Below, one piece after another: positions 30,669 through 39,881 of a stretch of DNA of 64,000 nucleotides (position 1 is the stretch's first letter; the number at the start of each line of letters is the position of its first letter). The DNA comes from Phymatolithon calcareum (taxonomy: Eukaryota > Rhodophyta > Florideophyceae > Hapalidiales): contig OZ345368.1 of NCBI GenBank assembly GCA_977006965.1, positions 1,178,001 through 1,242,000 on the forward strand, in the 5' to 3' direction. A model generated the notes under the pieces. It ran no database searches and was not told the DNA's origin. It saw nothing but the letters and a program-made list of their open reading frames with translations. The position numbers and the translations under genes were made by a program.

Positions 30669-31619
30669 GGTAGAAGTTGCAGGCAGTGCGACAGCGATGA
30701 TCCTTGTTCGTGGTCTGCGGGGGACTGTGCGGGTCTGAAGGGAGTGGAATCGCCGTATGATAAAGAGGTTGTAGGAGATTTTTTGCTCTCTAGTCAATGA
30801 AGCACTGGTCACCGTGGAAAATGTCAGGGCGCAAAACGAAGTGGATGACGATCGATGTGGAATGGAGGCATGGGCAACAAATTCGTGGTCAGTTTCGTCG
30901 TCGCTCTCATATGGAATAGTGACTGTGCGAGAAGTGAAGCCAGAGGACTGTCAACGATAGAATACCTGGACACAAGCCATTACTGCACTAATGATACACA
31001 ACTAGACGTGTCGAAACTAGCTGCCGTCTAATGCCCAGTTCGCGATTACGCTGTATATTCCAGAAACACAACGTTTATGGTAGAAGAGATTTTTACGCTG
31101 GATGAAACAAAGTTTCAACCATTACTTATTGCAAAGGCATAGTCAAATTGCTGGAAGTTGATTGAAAAAGACAGAAGACGACCGCAGGGTGAATGACCGG
31201 TTGCTACACTTTCTCGTCTTTTTCGAACGCAAGAAGTGACCTGCCCATCTCCGAACTTGTTTATTTGAATCGCAATCTTTGTGCTCATCTCTCCGTGCTT
31301 TCTAGGACAGTGAAGTATATACCAGAGCCTGCAGTTGGCTTGAAAGCTGAACTGATAAAGATTTTGCATGCAGTAAGCTAGAGTTTCCGTACACAGCCTT
31401 CATAATTTGCATCGTGAAAGACCATCCCACAAGCTTTGCTTCCACCGTTTTTGTCACGCGGAGCAGGTCGGTTTTACCTGGGGACGCTGGCGTTTACCTC
31501 TGTTTCATGTTTTGAGGTTCCTGACCTCGGCGGTTTGATCTTTCGAGAACACGCAACGGTTGAATAGCCAATGGCGCGTATGAGGGCAGGCTCTTCTTGC
31601 TCTCCTCGCTTGTCTCGTC
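30669..31619. other. Intergenic region
   Basis: Presumed promoter side of the dehydrogenase gene, then about 0.9 kb without recognisable genes or repeats. Confidence 0.4.
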
Positions 31620-31770
31620 TTGCATCTCTCAGGTTCCGATGCCGTCCCGGCACCCACCGTCATAACCGCTTGCCGGGCCACAGCCCCGACTGTCGCCTCG
31701 GGTTCGGGATCCGTGCTATGTGCAGGACTGTCATATGAGTTGGCTCAATGCCGAAGACGGGGACGGGTAA
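31620..31770 (+). pseudogene. Stray fragment of the RBM26/27-like gene
   Basis: About 150 bp are clearly similar to 60555-60700 inside the RBM26/27-like coding region. Shared runs include GCATCTCTC and CCCCGACTGTCGCCTCGGG. The translated start (VHLS...TAPTVASGSGS) parallels that gene's VHLSARGT...TTPTVASGLGS. The reading frame diverges afterwards. It is an isolated internal piece with no start, no domain and many substitutions, so it is an old gene fragment carried here by duplication or by a transposon. Confidence 0.7.
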
Positions 31771-31986
31771 TGGAGCATGGCAGGAGTTTCGACCGGCAAT
31801 GGGCCCGCAAAAAAGATTGCATACGAGCAAGCGGGAGACGGCACAATCTTAGATATCATCTTACCCAAGTACCAAAAAACACGTTGGGTTCGAACTCAAA
31901 GAGCCGTAATGTCACGTGCGAGCCACAAGAGTTGAAAAAGGCTTACCGCCCGCTGCAAAAGTGTTCAAATGTAGTCCTGCCTTTAT

Positions 31987-34900
31987 TCATTCACTTGCGC
32001 TTTCCCGCGGTATTCTCACAAACCGTTGGAATGTTTCCACTAACTGCCTGGTCACTCTCCCGATGATTCCTACCGCTGGCTCAAGTACTAGAGTTCGTGG
32101 GGCTTCATTCGATGTACGTTTCTTGACTTCTGCAAGCAGCGCAGCCTTAACTTCCTCTCGGATACCAGACGCAGCAAGCACAGCAGGTATAGTGTAATTC
32201 TCCTCTGGATTCCACCCACGACCGTTGAGGCTGTATATTGGCCCTGATTCTTCGCCCGCGTTAGTATCGTTCGGCTCGTACCCAGCTGCAAACATGCGTT
32301 TAGCAAGGCCGTAAGGTATTGGGATGTTGAAAACAACTTGTTGACCAAAAGGATTTGCACGCGGAACACATCCCCCGAATTCACCACGTGGGTCCACCTT
32401 TCCTTTCAACATCACACTGATAAATGCCAGCGCACACAATATATTCGACATTCCTTCCGGGTGCGCAATGAACCAATCTCCTTGCCCATCGAACTTGAGA
32501 AAACCGGCATCTTTTCCATGCAACTTTTCTGCTGCGTCGAGGAGATTAGAAACAGGGCCGAACACCATGAAGTCCTTCTGTGCCGAGGTTAGCCCACCGT
32601 CTGCGCTCAAGAATTTGAATTTCTGTGCACGAGAGAGTTTCACGTTTTTCTGTATCGTTTTGCGTGATTTCCCCACATAAACCACACCAAGATGGATCAC
32701 CACGAATGGTGAACCCCGTTGCAACAGCATCTTCGAAGGATAGAATGTCAACGGCTCTAAATCGCGGGTAGCTAATTTGCCCCAGTACTCCAGCAAACGC
32801 CGCTGTGCTTTTTCCACCGTGTACTCCTCTCGACGAAGCTCCGAAGTAGCAAACCGCCGCAGTACATTCGAAAACTGCGTGCCATACCCCAATTTAATAA
32901 AGGCCTTTTCCAAGTCCTTCGGACGGTCAAAAACTTTTTCCCGCAACTCCTCAAAATCCTTGTTTCGCGGTACGTAACTCAAGTTCAGTTCTTTCCGCGC
33001 ACAGGTTCCCGTGATCTCAGTAACCGACTCTCCTTCATAGTGATCACCGCCGATACATATGTCAATATAGTCCGTGATACTGTTGTCCTCCATAATAGAT
33101 AAGTCAGGCAACTCCTCCGGTTCCGCAATTTCGCTGGGGTCCCATTTCAAGAGCACTGCTGTTCCACAAATTTCTAGTCCAACACGATGCGAATAGGGCG
33201 AGCCGGGAGAAACACCGCGAACAACGCCTACTCTGCATCCGACAAGCGCTTCAAGGGGGCATGGTCCAAGGTCCAATCTTTTGCCCTCAAACAGCTTCGT
33301 TATTTTCACAAGCCTTTCCGCGCCAGTGAGCCCCTGCTCAAGCCTGGCAAGACAACCATACTTCCATTCAATAGACGTCAGCTGTACCAGGCGTCGTGCA
33401 AGAAATTGAGCCTGCACCTCAGGGGCCTCTTCAAGCAAATCGACCATGCAAAAATCTCCTGCGGAAACGACGACAGCCTTGGATAAGGGTACGATTATGA
33501 CCACAAGGTCGCTTTCGTCATCGTACGCCATGAAGAAATCGCACATGAATATGATGAAACTTCGGCTTTTCACTTTCTCAAAAAGGACGCGGTCGTGATG
33601 GATCTGGGCCTTCCATTTCCTTTCATGCTCATCACAGTTCCACGAAGACCAATACGAGATTGCATCCGATAAAATATCATTCCAGATCCTAACGTACTCA
33701 TCGTGACGGTTTCTGTGCTCGGAGGCCAGATAGTGAGCCTCGTTTTCCTCAAAACAGTACGTACTCGACAAACGGGAAACCATCTTAGAAAACCACAGCT
33801 CCACTGCACCGCCACTTGGACATGAAAACATTGACGAAACCAGCTCACCGCCGTTGAGGTAACATTTTGACGTTCCTAGCGTATCTCGGACTTCTTTGGA
33901 AATCGACGATTCATGACTGAGTCCATCGCAGCTAGTCGTAGCACCGTCCATATCCGTAGGGTGTCCATACTCCGGTTCAATCGCTTCCTCTTCCACACGC
34001 GTGTCCAAAATGCGTATTTTACCATCTTCTAACCCACAAATTATTCTTTCTCCGTCATGAGTAAACGAGACACTTGTCACTGCGCTGCGCAAATCTGAGG
34101 ATGTCCAGATATTTCGTCCAGTGCTAACGTCCCAAAACAGAACAGTACCATCCCACGATCCAGACGCGAGTAGTTGTCCGACTGGACTGAAAGTGACACA
34201 TTGCCCCGAATATGTGTGTCCCTGAAAGTGCCCAACGACTCTCGTCCACGTTGTTGTGTCCCATACTCGAATTGTTTTGTCCCTTGACCCTGTCGCCAAC
34301 AGCTGGTCGCTCACACCGAATGCAACAGATTGAACACAGTTCATGTGCGCACTGGAATCTTCGAGGACAATTCCAAGATTAAAGCCGTTCATAACTTTGA
34401 CCGTTCCATCGCACAGTCCGAATGCAATGTATTGATAGTCACGAGAAACAACAACACAATAAACAGCGCTTTTGTGTACGAATGCTGCGGTCAGGACGCC
34501 TGTGTTCGCGTCCCAAATCAACGTGCGATCATGAAAGCATGAGAATATCTTCGAACCAAAGCTGCTTACAGCAATGCCGGTTACCCCCTTGAAGTGCCCT
34601 TCGAGAACACGAACTGGCGACTCGGACGATTCCCATTCCCACACAACGACCGATTCGTCCTCCGACTCTGAGACAATTCGGTTTGATCCGCCCGCAAACT
34701 TCACGCAGGTTACACCGGCCGAATGTCCTTTCAAACGCTTAACAATATCGCCGGCGGATGTGCGATCATGAAAGCATGAGAATATCTTCGAACCAAAGCT
34801 GCTTACAGCAATGCCGGTTACCCCCTTGAAGTGCCCTTCGAGAACACGAACTGGCGACTCGGACGATTCCCATTCCCACACAACGACCGATTCGTCCTCC

Positions 34901-35427
34901 GACCCTGAGACAATTCGTTTTGATCCGCCCGCAAACTTCACGCAGGTTACACCGGCCGAATGTCCTTTCAAACGCTTAACAATATCGCCGGCGGATGTAT
35001 TAGCAACAACAACATCATGCCCTGCTCTTGCTGCAATAAAGCGACCGCAAGGAGAGCAATCAACTGCCCAGCATTCTGCGACTTCATTTATTGCCGTTGT
35101 GGCCGAGGCTTCTTGACCGAGAACTATGTATTGGACCCCGTCAGGGAAACGAATTTGAATATCATCATCAAATTCAAGACCCTGAAGGGCAGTCGTCTTG
35201 CCAACGCCGGCCACTCCGAGGACACCGAGTGCGGGTGGCATCACTCCAGCCGCCGCAGCCACAGTTGCTGAAGATTCAAGCGATAGAATTTCGTGCTTCA
35301 ATATTCGCTCCAGAGTGCTGTGCTTGTCGAATGCATCCTTTGCAGAAAAGTCGCCGAGCAATCGCGCATCCGGGTCAACTGTGAAAATCTTCTCGCCCTG
35401 ACTGTAGTCGAATCTACATCCCACCAT
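31987..35427 (-). CDS. P-loop stub / WD40 / family C-terminal module, long open frame
   Basis: Open frame of 1,146 residues. It begins in the linker region, then has a Walker A motif GVAGVGKTT near residue 74 followed by an NB-ARC-like second strand (IQIRFPDGVQYIVLG). No Walker B or later ATPase motifs follow. About 80 residues further it passes straight into WD40 repeats (about 120-480; for example SGSEDESVVVWEW, LATGSRDKTIRVWD, LASGSWDGTVLFWD). The remaining 600 residues are the family C-terminal module shared with the 20780 gene (MCDFFMAYDDESDLVVIIVPLSKA; NIPIPYGLAKRMFAAGYEPND). STAND NTPases with WD40 sensors usually act in signalling or immunity, but the ATPase core is missing here. The frame overlaps the N-terminal frame by 130 bp because of the 1-bp shift. 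Confidence 0.7.
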   Translation of the reverse strand: MVGCRFDYSQGEKIFTVDPDARLLGDFSAKDAFDKHSTLERILKHEILSLESSATVAAAAGVMPPALGVLGVAGVGKTTALQGLEFDDDIQIRFPDGVQYIVLGQEASATTAINEVAECWAVDCSPCGRFIAARAGHDVVVANTSAGDIVKRLKGHSAGVTCVKFAGGSKRIVSGSEDESVVVWEWESSESPVRVLEGHFKGVTGIAVSSFGSKIFSCFHDRTSAGDIVKRLKGHSAGVTCVKFAGGSNRIVSESEDESVVVWEWESSESPVRVLEGHFKGVTGIAVSSFGSKIFSCFHDRTLIWDANTGVLTAAFVHKSAVYCVVVSRDYQYIAFGLCDGTVKVMNGFNLGIVLEDSSAHMNCVQSVAFGVSDQLLATGSRDKTIRVWDTTTWTRVVGHFQGHTYSGQCVTFSPVGQLLASGSWDGTVLFWDVSTGRNIWTSSDLRSAVTSVSFTHDGERIICGLEDGKIRILDTRVEEEAIEPEYGHPTDMDGATTSCDGLSHESSISKEVRDTLGTSKCYLNGGELVSSMFSCPSGGAVELWFSKMVSRLSSTYCFEENEAHYLASEHRNRHDEYVRIWNDILSDAISYWSSWNCDEHERKWKAQIHHDRVLFEKVKSRSFIIFMCDFFMAYDDESDLVVIIVPLSKAVVVSAGDFCMVDLLEEAPEVQAQFLARRLVQLTSIEWKYGCLARLEQGLTGAERLVKITKLFEGKRLDLGPCPLEALVGCRVGVVRGVSPGSPYSHRVGLEICGTAVLLKWDPSEIAEPEELPDLSIMEDNSITDYIDICIGGDHYEGESVTEITGTCARKELNLSYVPRNKDFEELREKVFDRPKDLEKAFIKLGYGTQFSNVLRRFATSELRREEYTVEKAQRRLLEYWGKLATRDLEPLTFYPSKMLLQRGSPFVVIHLGVVYVGKSRKTIQKNVKLSRAQKFKFLSADGGLTSAQKDFMVFGPVSNLLDAAEKLHGKDAGFLKFDGQGDWFIAHPEGMSNILCALAFISVMLKGKVDPRGEFGGCVPRANPFGQQVVFNIPIPYGLAKRMFAAGYEPNDTNAGEESGPIYSLNGRGWNPEENYTIPAVLAASGIREEVKAALLAEVKKRTSNEAPRTLVLEPAVGIIGRVTRQLVETFQRFVRIPRESASE
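34524..34997 (-). repeat. 237-bp tandem duplication adding WD40 blades
   Basis: Two adjacent 237-bp units (34524-34760 and 34761-34997) differ at about two positions. The unit is exactly 79 codons, so the frame is kept, and it encodes roughly two WD40 blades (from SAGDIVKRLKGHS to SCFHDRT). Near identity shows that the repeat number changed very recently. Confidence 0.95.
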
Positions 35428-36575
35428 TCTGCATTAAAGTTCACAGACCTTCTGCGTCTCACTCTCGTCAAATAGCACAGCTGGTCTTCACATGATACCG
35501 GAAGAATGATTTCGTTGTCGTCAGTGATAAGTAGATCTCCAACAACATCAACAAGCGCCTGCAGCTTAAGAGATTCCGTAATATCCTCTGCACCCTCATG
35601 CTTGTACGGGAACCACGACGAATATGCTCCTGGTGAAGCTATAATTCGATTGTTAAACACATGTGAGAAGAGAAAGCGACCGGCATGATAGTTGCCGCCA
35701 TTGACATCATCAATGAGCTCATTCAGCCTGTAGTATCTTTCACCCGTCCCCCCGTCGTCATTGTAAGCCACGTCGGCCTTCATTGTCACACCAAACTCCT
35801 CAAAGAACGAGAACGGGATCGGCGTTGTACTCAACGTTACGAAGTATTCATTCACCTTGACTTCAACAGTGTCATAGTCGCGGATGTACACCATCCGCGT
35901 GTACGGTGAGGTGTCATACGGTCTGATGTCATGCCATCCTCGTCGCCATTCGGTTCTCTTGTCCTCGGTCGGTCGCGATAGTCCGGAAGGGTGCAGTGGC
36001 AGAACGTGGAACAGGCGGTCTGAAGAATCAGAATTAGTGTAATACTCATCATCACTGTCGTAATCTGCGAAGCGGCGGCGGTATGTAGCTGAAAGACCGG
36101 CGAGACGACTCGAACTAGAATCTGTGTCCTCGTACTGTTTGAATCGTTGGTATTTTTCAGGGTCGACTGCACCTTCACAAATGAGGAACATGTTGTACAA
36201 AGCCCAGAGGTCACAGTCGAGTTCTTGGCATCCAGGACCGAAGAATCGTTCCTGTGCGAGAAAGACTGTGTCTCCATCGCCATCTGTGTATGCTCGTTCC
36301 TGGTCGTACACCATAGATACGACACGCAAAAGCTCGTACCAGTGGTGGGGAGTAAACACATGCTCGACATTGAGATTTTCCCACTTGTCAACTGACCTGG
36401 AGGACACCCAGTGACGCAGAGTGCGTAGCGGGATGAGGAGATCGTACAGTGTTCCGCCGGATGTTGTGCGGCCACCAGACGGGGTGCGAAGAACTCGGGA
36501 GTCAGTCGCGAAATTCTCGAGTGCTTCGAGATAAGTTACGTCGGTGAGCGATATGAACTTGGCGATGCTTTCCAT
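35298..36575 (-). pseudogene. Detached N-terminal module of the second family member
   Basis: Open frame of 425 residues from an internal ATG (MESIAKFISLTDVTYLEALE). It is roughly 90 percent identical by eye to residues 48-445 of the intact 1,163-residue protein. Its last 25 residues (after VRARRFSQ) are out-of-frame sequence caused by the 1-bp deletion, and they overlap the P-loop/WD40 frame. Its natural start was lost to a second 1-bp deletion upstream. If translated it would yield only the N-terminal module. Confidence 0.75.
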
Positions 36576-37025
36576 TTCATAGTTGGTTTTAGAGCCGTAT
36601 CTATAATCGGCACGTGAAGCAATGCCGTCAGAGACGGTGGAGTAGACACATGGAAGGGAAGGGAGGTGCGGGTGCGGGACCGAAGATTTGCAATGTATTC
36701 GTCAGACAGCATCGTGGTAGTAGTGCGTAGCGGGATGAGGAGGTCGTACAGTGTTCCGCCGGATGTTGTACGGCCACCAGACGGGGTGCGAAGAACTCGG
36801 GAGTCAGTCGCGAAATTCTCGAGTGCTTCGAGATAAGTTACGTCGGTGAGCGATATGAACTTGGCGATGCTTTCCATTTCATAGTTGGTTTTAGAGCCGT
36901 ATCTATAGTCGGCACGTGAAGCAATGTCGTCAGAGTCCGTAGAGTAGACACATGGGAGGGACGGGAGGTGAGGGGTGCGGGACCGAAGAATTGCAATGTA
37001 TTCGTCAGACAGCATCGTGGTAGTG
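36421..37025 (-). repeat. Tandem duplication of the 5' end of the family gene
   Basis: Two units of about 302 bp (36421-36722 and 36723-37025) both start GTGCGTAGCGGGATGAGGAG and both contain the ATG and first 100 codons. The inner unit has lost one base near 36668. The outer frame reads through the junction into the inner ATG and terminates at 36536. Confidence 0.93.
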
Positions 37026-37430
37026 GAGGTGGGCTTAGCGCAGGCGTGAAGGAGGAGTTTAGCGTTCGGGATGCGACTTGGATTTTGCTATTCCGCCTCG
37101 GCAATCGCGGCTTTTGCAGGGAACGCAGCATGTTTTGCGCTCAGATATGTGTACCGTTCACCTTTACAGCTGTATACTGCACAACGGGAAACGTTTTTCC
37201 TTGTCGTATCATACTGTACTGTATTTACAGTCAGGGTAAATATGAATCATTAAATTTTGAGGAAATTCACTACATGGCCACCAAAAATTGGCAAAATTCA
37301 CTACATGACCATCTTTAGCCATCTCTACTGCTCACCCCTAGTGTCTAGTTTACTGAAATTTTTCCTCAATTGAGGGGCACTTTTCCCTCAATTGAGGTAA
37401 CGAAAATCATTTAATTTTTGCGCATGAAAG

Positions 37431-37877
37431 CTACTCACTATCGGGCACATCAAAAGCGTCAAGCTCATGGATGTCTTCCACATGCTTCGCGAAGCAATTC
37501 CTGCCAGTAGACGTGCCGCAAATGAATATTGCGGCACCTTCTAGCCTGTTACATGATGAGCACACCAGCGTTGTCTTCTTGACTTTGCAGACCCTGCAGT
37601 TCTTTTGCGAAGCAAAATTAGTCATCATGCCATCCGCAGTCTTCCTTTTCTTTCTCGTGGGGGTTAAGTGGGTTCCAACACCGCTCCCGGAGACAAAAAT
37701 ACGTTCAGGAGTGGTTGAGCGGCGACGAGTATGACGCGAATCGAACGAGTTATCGATGAGTTGCTCGGCCAGCACTTCATAATACCTTCGTTGCGTCATG
37801 TGATCCTGATACTCTGCATGCGCATCGGAGAATAAAAGCCAGCTGTCAACCACACAAATCGCCTGGTAGTCTGCCAT
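37431..37877 (-). CDS. PiggyBac-like C-terminal cysteine-rich ORF, copy 1
   Basis: A 148-residue frame, identical at protein level to the copy at 59447-59893. It begins in the region that normally follows the transposase core (DHMTQRRYYEVLAEQLIDNSFD). It ends with a zinc-binding cysteine-rich stretch (CRVCKVKKTTLVCSSC, then ICGTSTGRNCFAKH). In piggyBac transposases this region binds the transposon ends. The start ATG lies at the internal deletion junction, so the first residues (MADYQAICVVDSWLLF) may be a product of the deletion. Whether it is translated is unknown. Confidence 0.7.
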   Translation of the reverse strand: MADYQAICVVDSWLLFSDAHAEYQDHMTQRRYYEVLAEQLIDNSFDSRHTRRRSTTPERIFVSGSGVGTHLTPTRKKRKTADGMMTNFASQKNCRVCKVKKTTLVCSSCNRLEGAAIFICGTSTGRNCFAKHVEDIHELDAFDVPDSE

Positions 37878-37972
37878 AGATCTGTCTTAGCGCTGAACTC
37901 AAATCTTGTCATGAGGACGAGGATTCCGAAAAACTTAATCAGCTCTGTGACCGTAGTCTCTTTTCGCGCGAT

Positions 37973-38905
37973 TCATTTCAGCTTCGCGGACGTCCATGCT
38001 GCTATTTTTCGAAGGTGACCTTGCGGAAACATGGTCATAAAGCAATCATAGGGCGTGTGATGCCCAATACCACCATTTTCCGATATAAAATCTCCATGTG
38101 GAGTGCGAACTGTCCAGAACTGACGTGGAATTCGTCCTCCAATCGGGCATAGAACTTGTCGCTCGTACCATGGCACACCATGAGCAATATCGTTGGGTTC
38201 TCGGTCGGATGTGATGACATCTACTTCCTCTTGCGACACCTGGTCCCAAGAGCCTTGCATGGCGTAGGCGAGAGTGCCTGGTATAGGGCGTCCATAGCTT
38301 CTGAGGGTTGTATCGAAGCTTGTGTGCCGTTTTGGAGAGCTTGTGGTTGCGACTGGGGACAATAAACTGGCATTTGGCGAAGAAGACGGACGACCACGAG
38401 TACTGTAAGCCGGATTTTGTGGTGCAGAGTTCTGCGTGCTGGGACTTGATACAAGCATTCGAGAGGACGGAGAACCTTCGTCAACCTTTCCTGCCTTGAT
38501 GTTAACAATCTTGACTGTCTTAATCTTAGTTTTCTCAGTCGGTTTCTGAACTAGGACCCATTTCACGCGAAGCGATGTGCTTGCGCGCCCATTGATTTCA
38601 TTCAATAGTACCTCCAGAACTGTGTCGTTCACCTTTTTTGACTTGGAAAAGGCTCCATAGAGCCTGCAACACTCTGCGAGACTGGTCACTGATGTTGCCT
38701 TAGTGTGTACGGACGCGCCGACCACTCGGCGCGGGTCTTTTTCTCGTGACATGGCAGGTCTGCTTCTTCTAACTGAAAATTGTAATTTCGTTCCGACCGC
38801 CGAACGACGCCCATTTAAGGCCGTAGTTTGGGTACTCCTCAGGCAGAACACAAGCCCGCCTTCCCAAAGTTGGCGCGAACTTTCTGTTTCGCATTCTTTG
38901 TACAT
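37973..38905 (-). CDS. PiggyBac-like N-terminal ORF, copy 1
   Basis: A 310-residue frame from the ATG at 38905. The middle (SLAECCRLYGAFSKSKKV, LRVKWVLVQKP) and the end (YDCFMTMFPQGHLRKIAAWT) resemble the region preceding the catalytic core of piggyBac-type transposases from oomycetes and algae. A TGA then closes the frame. The same frame continues past the stop with a core-like start (VTELIKFFGILVLMTRFEF) before reaching the deletion. Both genomic copies share the TGA, so it predates their duplication. The product might act as a DNA-binding fragment or be meaningless. Confidence 0.65.
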   Translation of the reverse strand: MYKECETESSRQLWEGGLVFCLRSTQTTALNGRRSAVGTKLQFSVRRSRPAMSREKDPRRVVGASVHTKATSVTSLAECCRLYGAFSKSKKVNDTVLEVLLNEINGRASTSLRVKWVLVQKPTEKTKIKTVKIVNIKAGKVDEGSPSSRMLVSSPSTQNSAPQNPAYSTRGRPSSSPNASLLSPVATTSSPKRHTSFDTTLRSYGRPIPGTLAYAMQGSWDQVSQEEVDVITSDREPNDIAHGVPWYERQVLCPIGGRIPRQFWTVRTPHGDFISENGGIGHHTPYDCFMTMFPQGHLRKIAAWTSAKLK

Positions 38906-39054
38906 ACTTTTTTGAGCTTTCAAAAAGCCCCTCAATTGAGGTGGTTAGTAAACTAGACACTAGCCAAGCGTACTATCATAGCTCACTGTAGCCAAAACTA
39001 CTACTCATCCGTTTGTCAAAGCAATCTATGGCAAAGTAAAATTTATCGTGCGCG

Positions 39055-39732
39055 CTACTCTCTACGCTTTAGACCCTCGTCGCAAGCAGCATCTCCATCA
39101 TCGTAGGCGGTAAGGTCGATAATCATGGACTGAGCCGCTTTGTAAAAGTGTTTTCGTTTCGCCTCGACGACATTGTGGGCCCTCATTTCGGACCGCAAGT
39201 AAGGCCTCTTGCGCTTGCGGCCCGGCTTATCCGCAAGGTCAAATGGCACCAAATCATCCTGTACGAGCTGGTCTCCAGTGACTGTAACACGCGTGATGCT
39301 GCCCGCATGCTTCATGGCCCAAGTTCTCAACGTCCATACGTCCCCGAACCAGTGCTCGTTCCACGGGTCGAACGACATCCGATGCTGCACCAAGCGCCTA
39401 GAGGCGTACGAAAGTGCAGTGATGACGGTGGCTACATGGCTATTGGTGCTCTTCAAAGTGGTGGCGGGAACATGTAGCACGGTAATCGCTGTTAACTGTC
39501 ACAATGAATGGTTTCTCTTCATTGTGAACAACACAGCTGAGCGCGCTGACGTTAACGCGGAAGGTGCAAGCTGTGCGCTGACTACAGATGAGTGTCAGGC
39601 GTTTTTTGTTGAGCTTCGCCGCGAGGTGGGCCTTGCCCATCGACTTGTTGTGGGAGATCACGATGTTGACAAAGTGTCAAAGCTTGATCCGGCGTAGTCT
39701 CCCACCTGTAGAACGAGCTTCTTGTGCTTCAT
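39055..39732 (-). pseudogene. MULE transposase remnant
   Basis: Decayed minus-strand coding region from an ATG at 39732. Three frames must be joined by shifts near 39660 and 39470. The first part (VLQVGDYAGSSFDTL, then ISHNKSMGKAHLAAKLNKKR) leads into a Cys/His segment LICSQRTACTFRVNV...DYRATCSRHHF. That resembles the N-terminal zinc domain of MULE/FAR1-type proteins. The last 141 residues (WNEHWFGDVWTLRTWAMKHAG; GRKRKRPYLRSEM) would be the C-terminus. The catalytic DDE core is absent. The assignment rests mainly on the MULE-type ends and target duplication. Confidence 0.6.
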
Positions 39733-39881
39733 GATTTCGGAGCGGTTAGTGCGGGAGTGCTGTGTGTTGAGCGTTGCAGATGAACATGACAACGTGCTTA
39801 AAGAGCGCCGTCGTATTCGTAACGGATGAGTAGTGGATTTGACGAGAGATGGCCATGTAGTGAATTTCCTCATTAAATTTT

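Larger units (their letters stand above)
31987..37015 (-). pseudogene. Second member of the large gene family, frame-disrupted
   Basis: The whole locus corresponds to one gene with the same N- and C-terminal modules as 20780-24271, but with a P-loop stub and WD40 repeats in the middle. Three lesions separate it into pieces. A 302-bp tandem duplication of the 5' end puts two starts at 37015 and 36712. A 1-bp deletion near 36668 takes the inner start out of frame. A 1-bp deletion near 35374-35384 shifts the frame between the N-terminal and central parts. It could be a pseudogene, a pair of separate overlapping genes, or two sequencing errors; the 5' duplication argues for real decay. Confidence 0.7.
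37342..38959 (-). mobile_element. PiggyBac-like deletion derivative, copy 1
   Basis: A 1,618-bp element bounded by CTAG on both sides (37338-37341 and 38960-38963), with inverted ends TGTCTAGTTTACT. Subterminal 12-bp palindromes CCTCAATTGAGG occur twice near the left end and once near the right. It carries two minus-strand frames that match the N-terminal part and the C-terminal cysteine-rich part of piggyBac-type transposases; the catalytic middle is missing. It is nested inside the MULE. Copy 2 at 58346-59982 is almost identical but in the opposite orientation. Confidence 0.88.
37259..39871 (-). mobile_element. MULE (Mutator-like) DNA transposon, interrupted
   Basis: The element is flanked by a perfect 10-bp direct repeat ATTAAATTTT (37249-37258 and 39872-39881). 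It ends in 22-bp perfect inverted repeats that begin GAGGAAATTCACTACATGG. Target duplications of 9-11 bp are diagnostic of the Mutator superfamily. Without the nested piggyBac-like insertion (37342-38959 plus one CTAG) it is 991 bp, so it is itself a deletion derivative. The right part holds a decayed coding region on the minus strand. The left end has a second partial copy of the terminal motif (AAATTCACTACATGACCA). Confidence 0.9.

Noticed and set aside
37259-39871. Treating the whole 37.2-39.9 kb block as one element with two TIR sets
   Set aside because: Separate target duplications (ATTAAATTTT outside, CTAG inside) show two nested insertions of different superfamilies.
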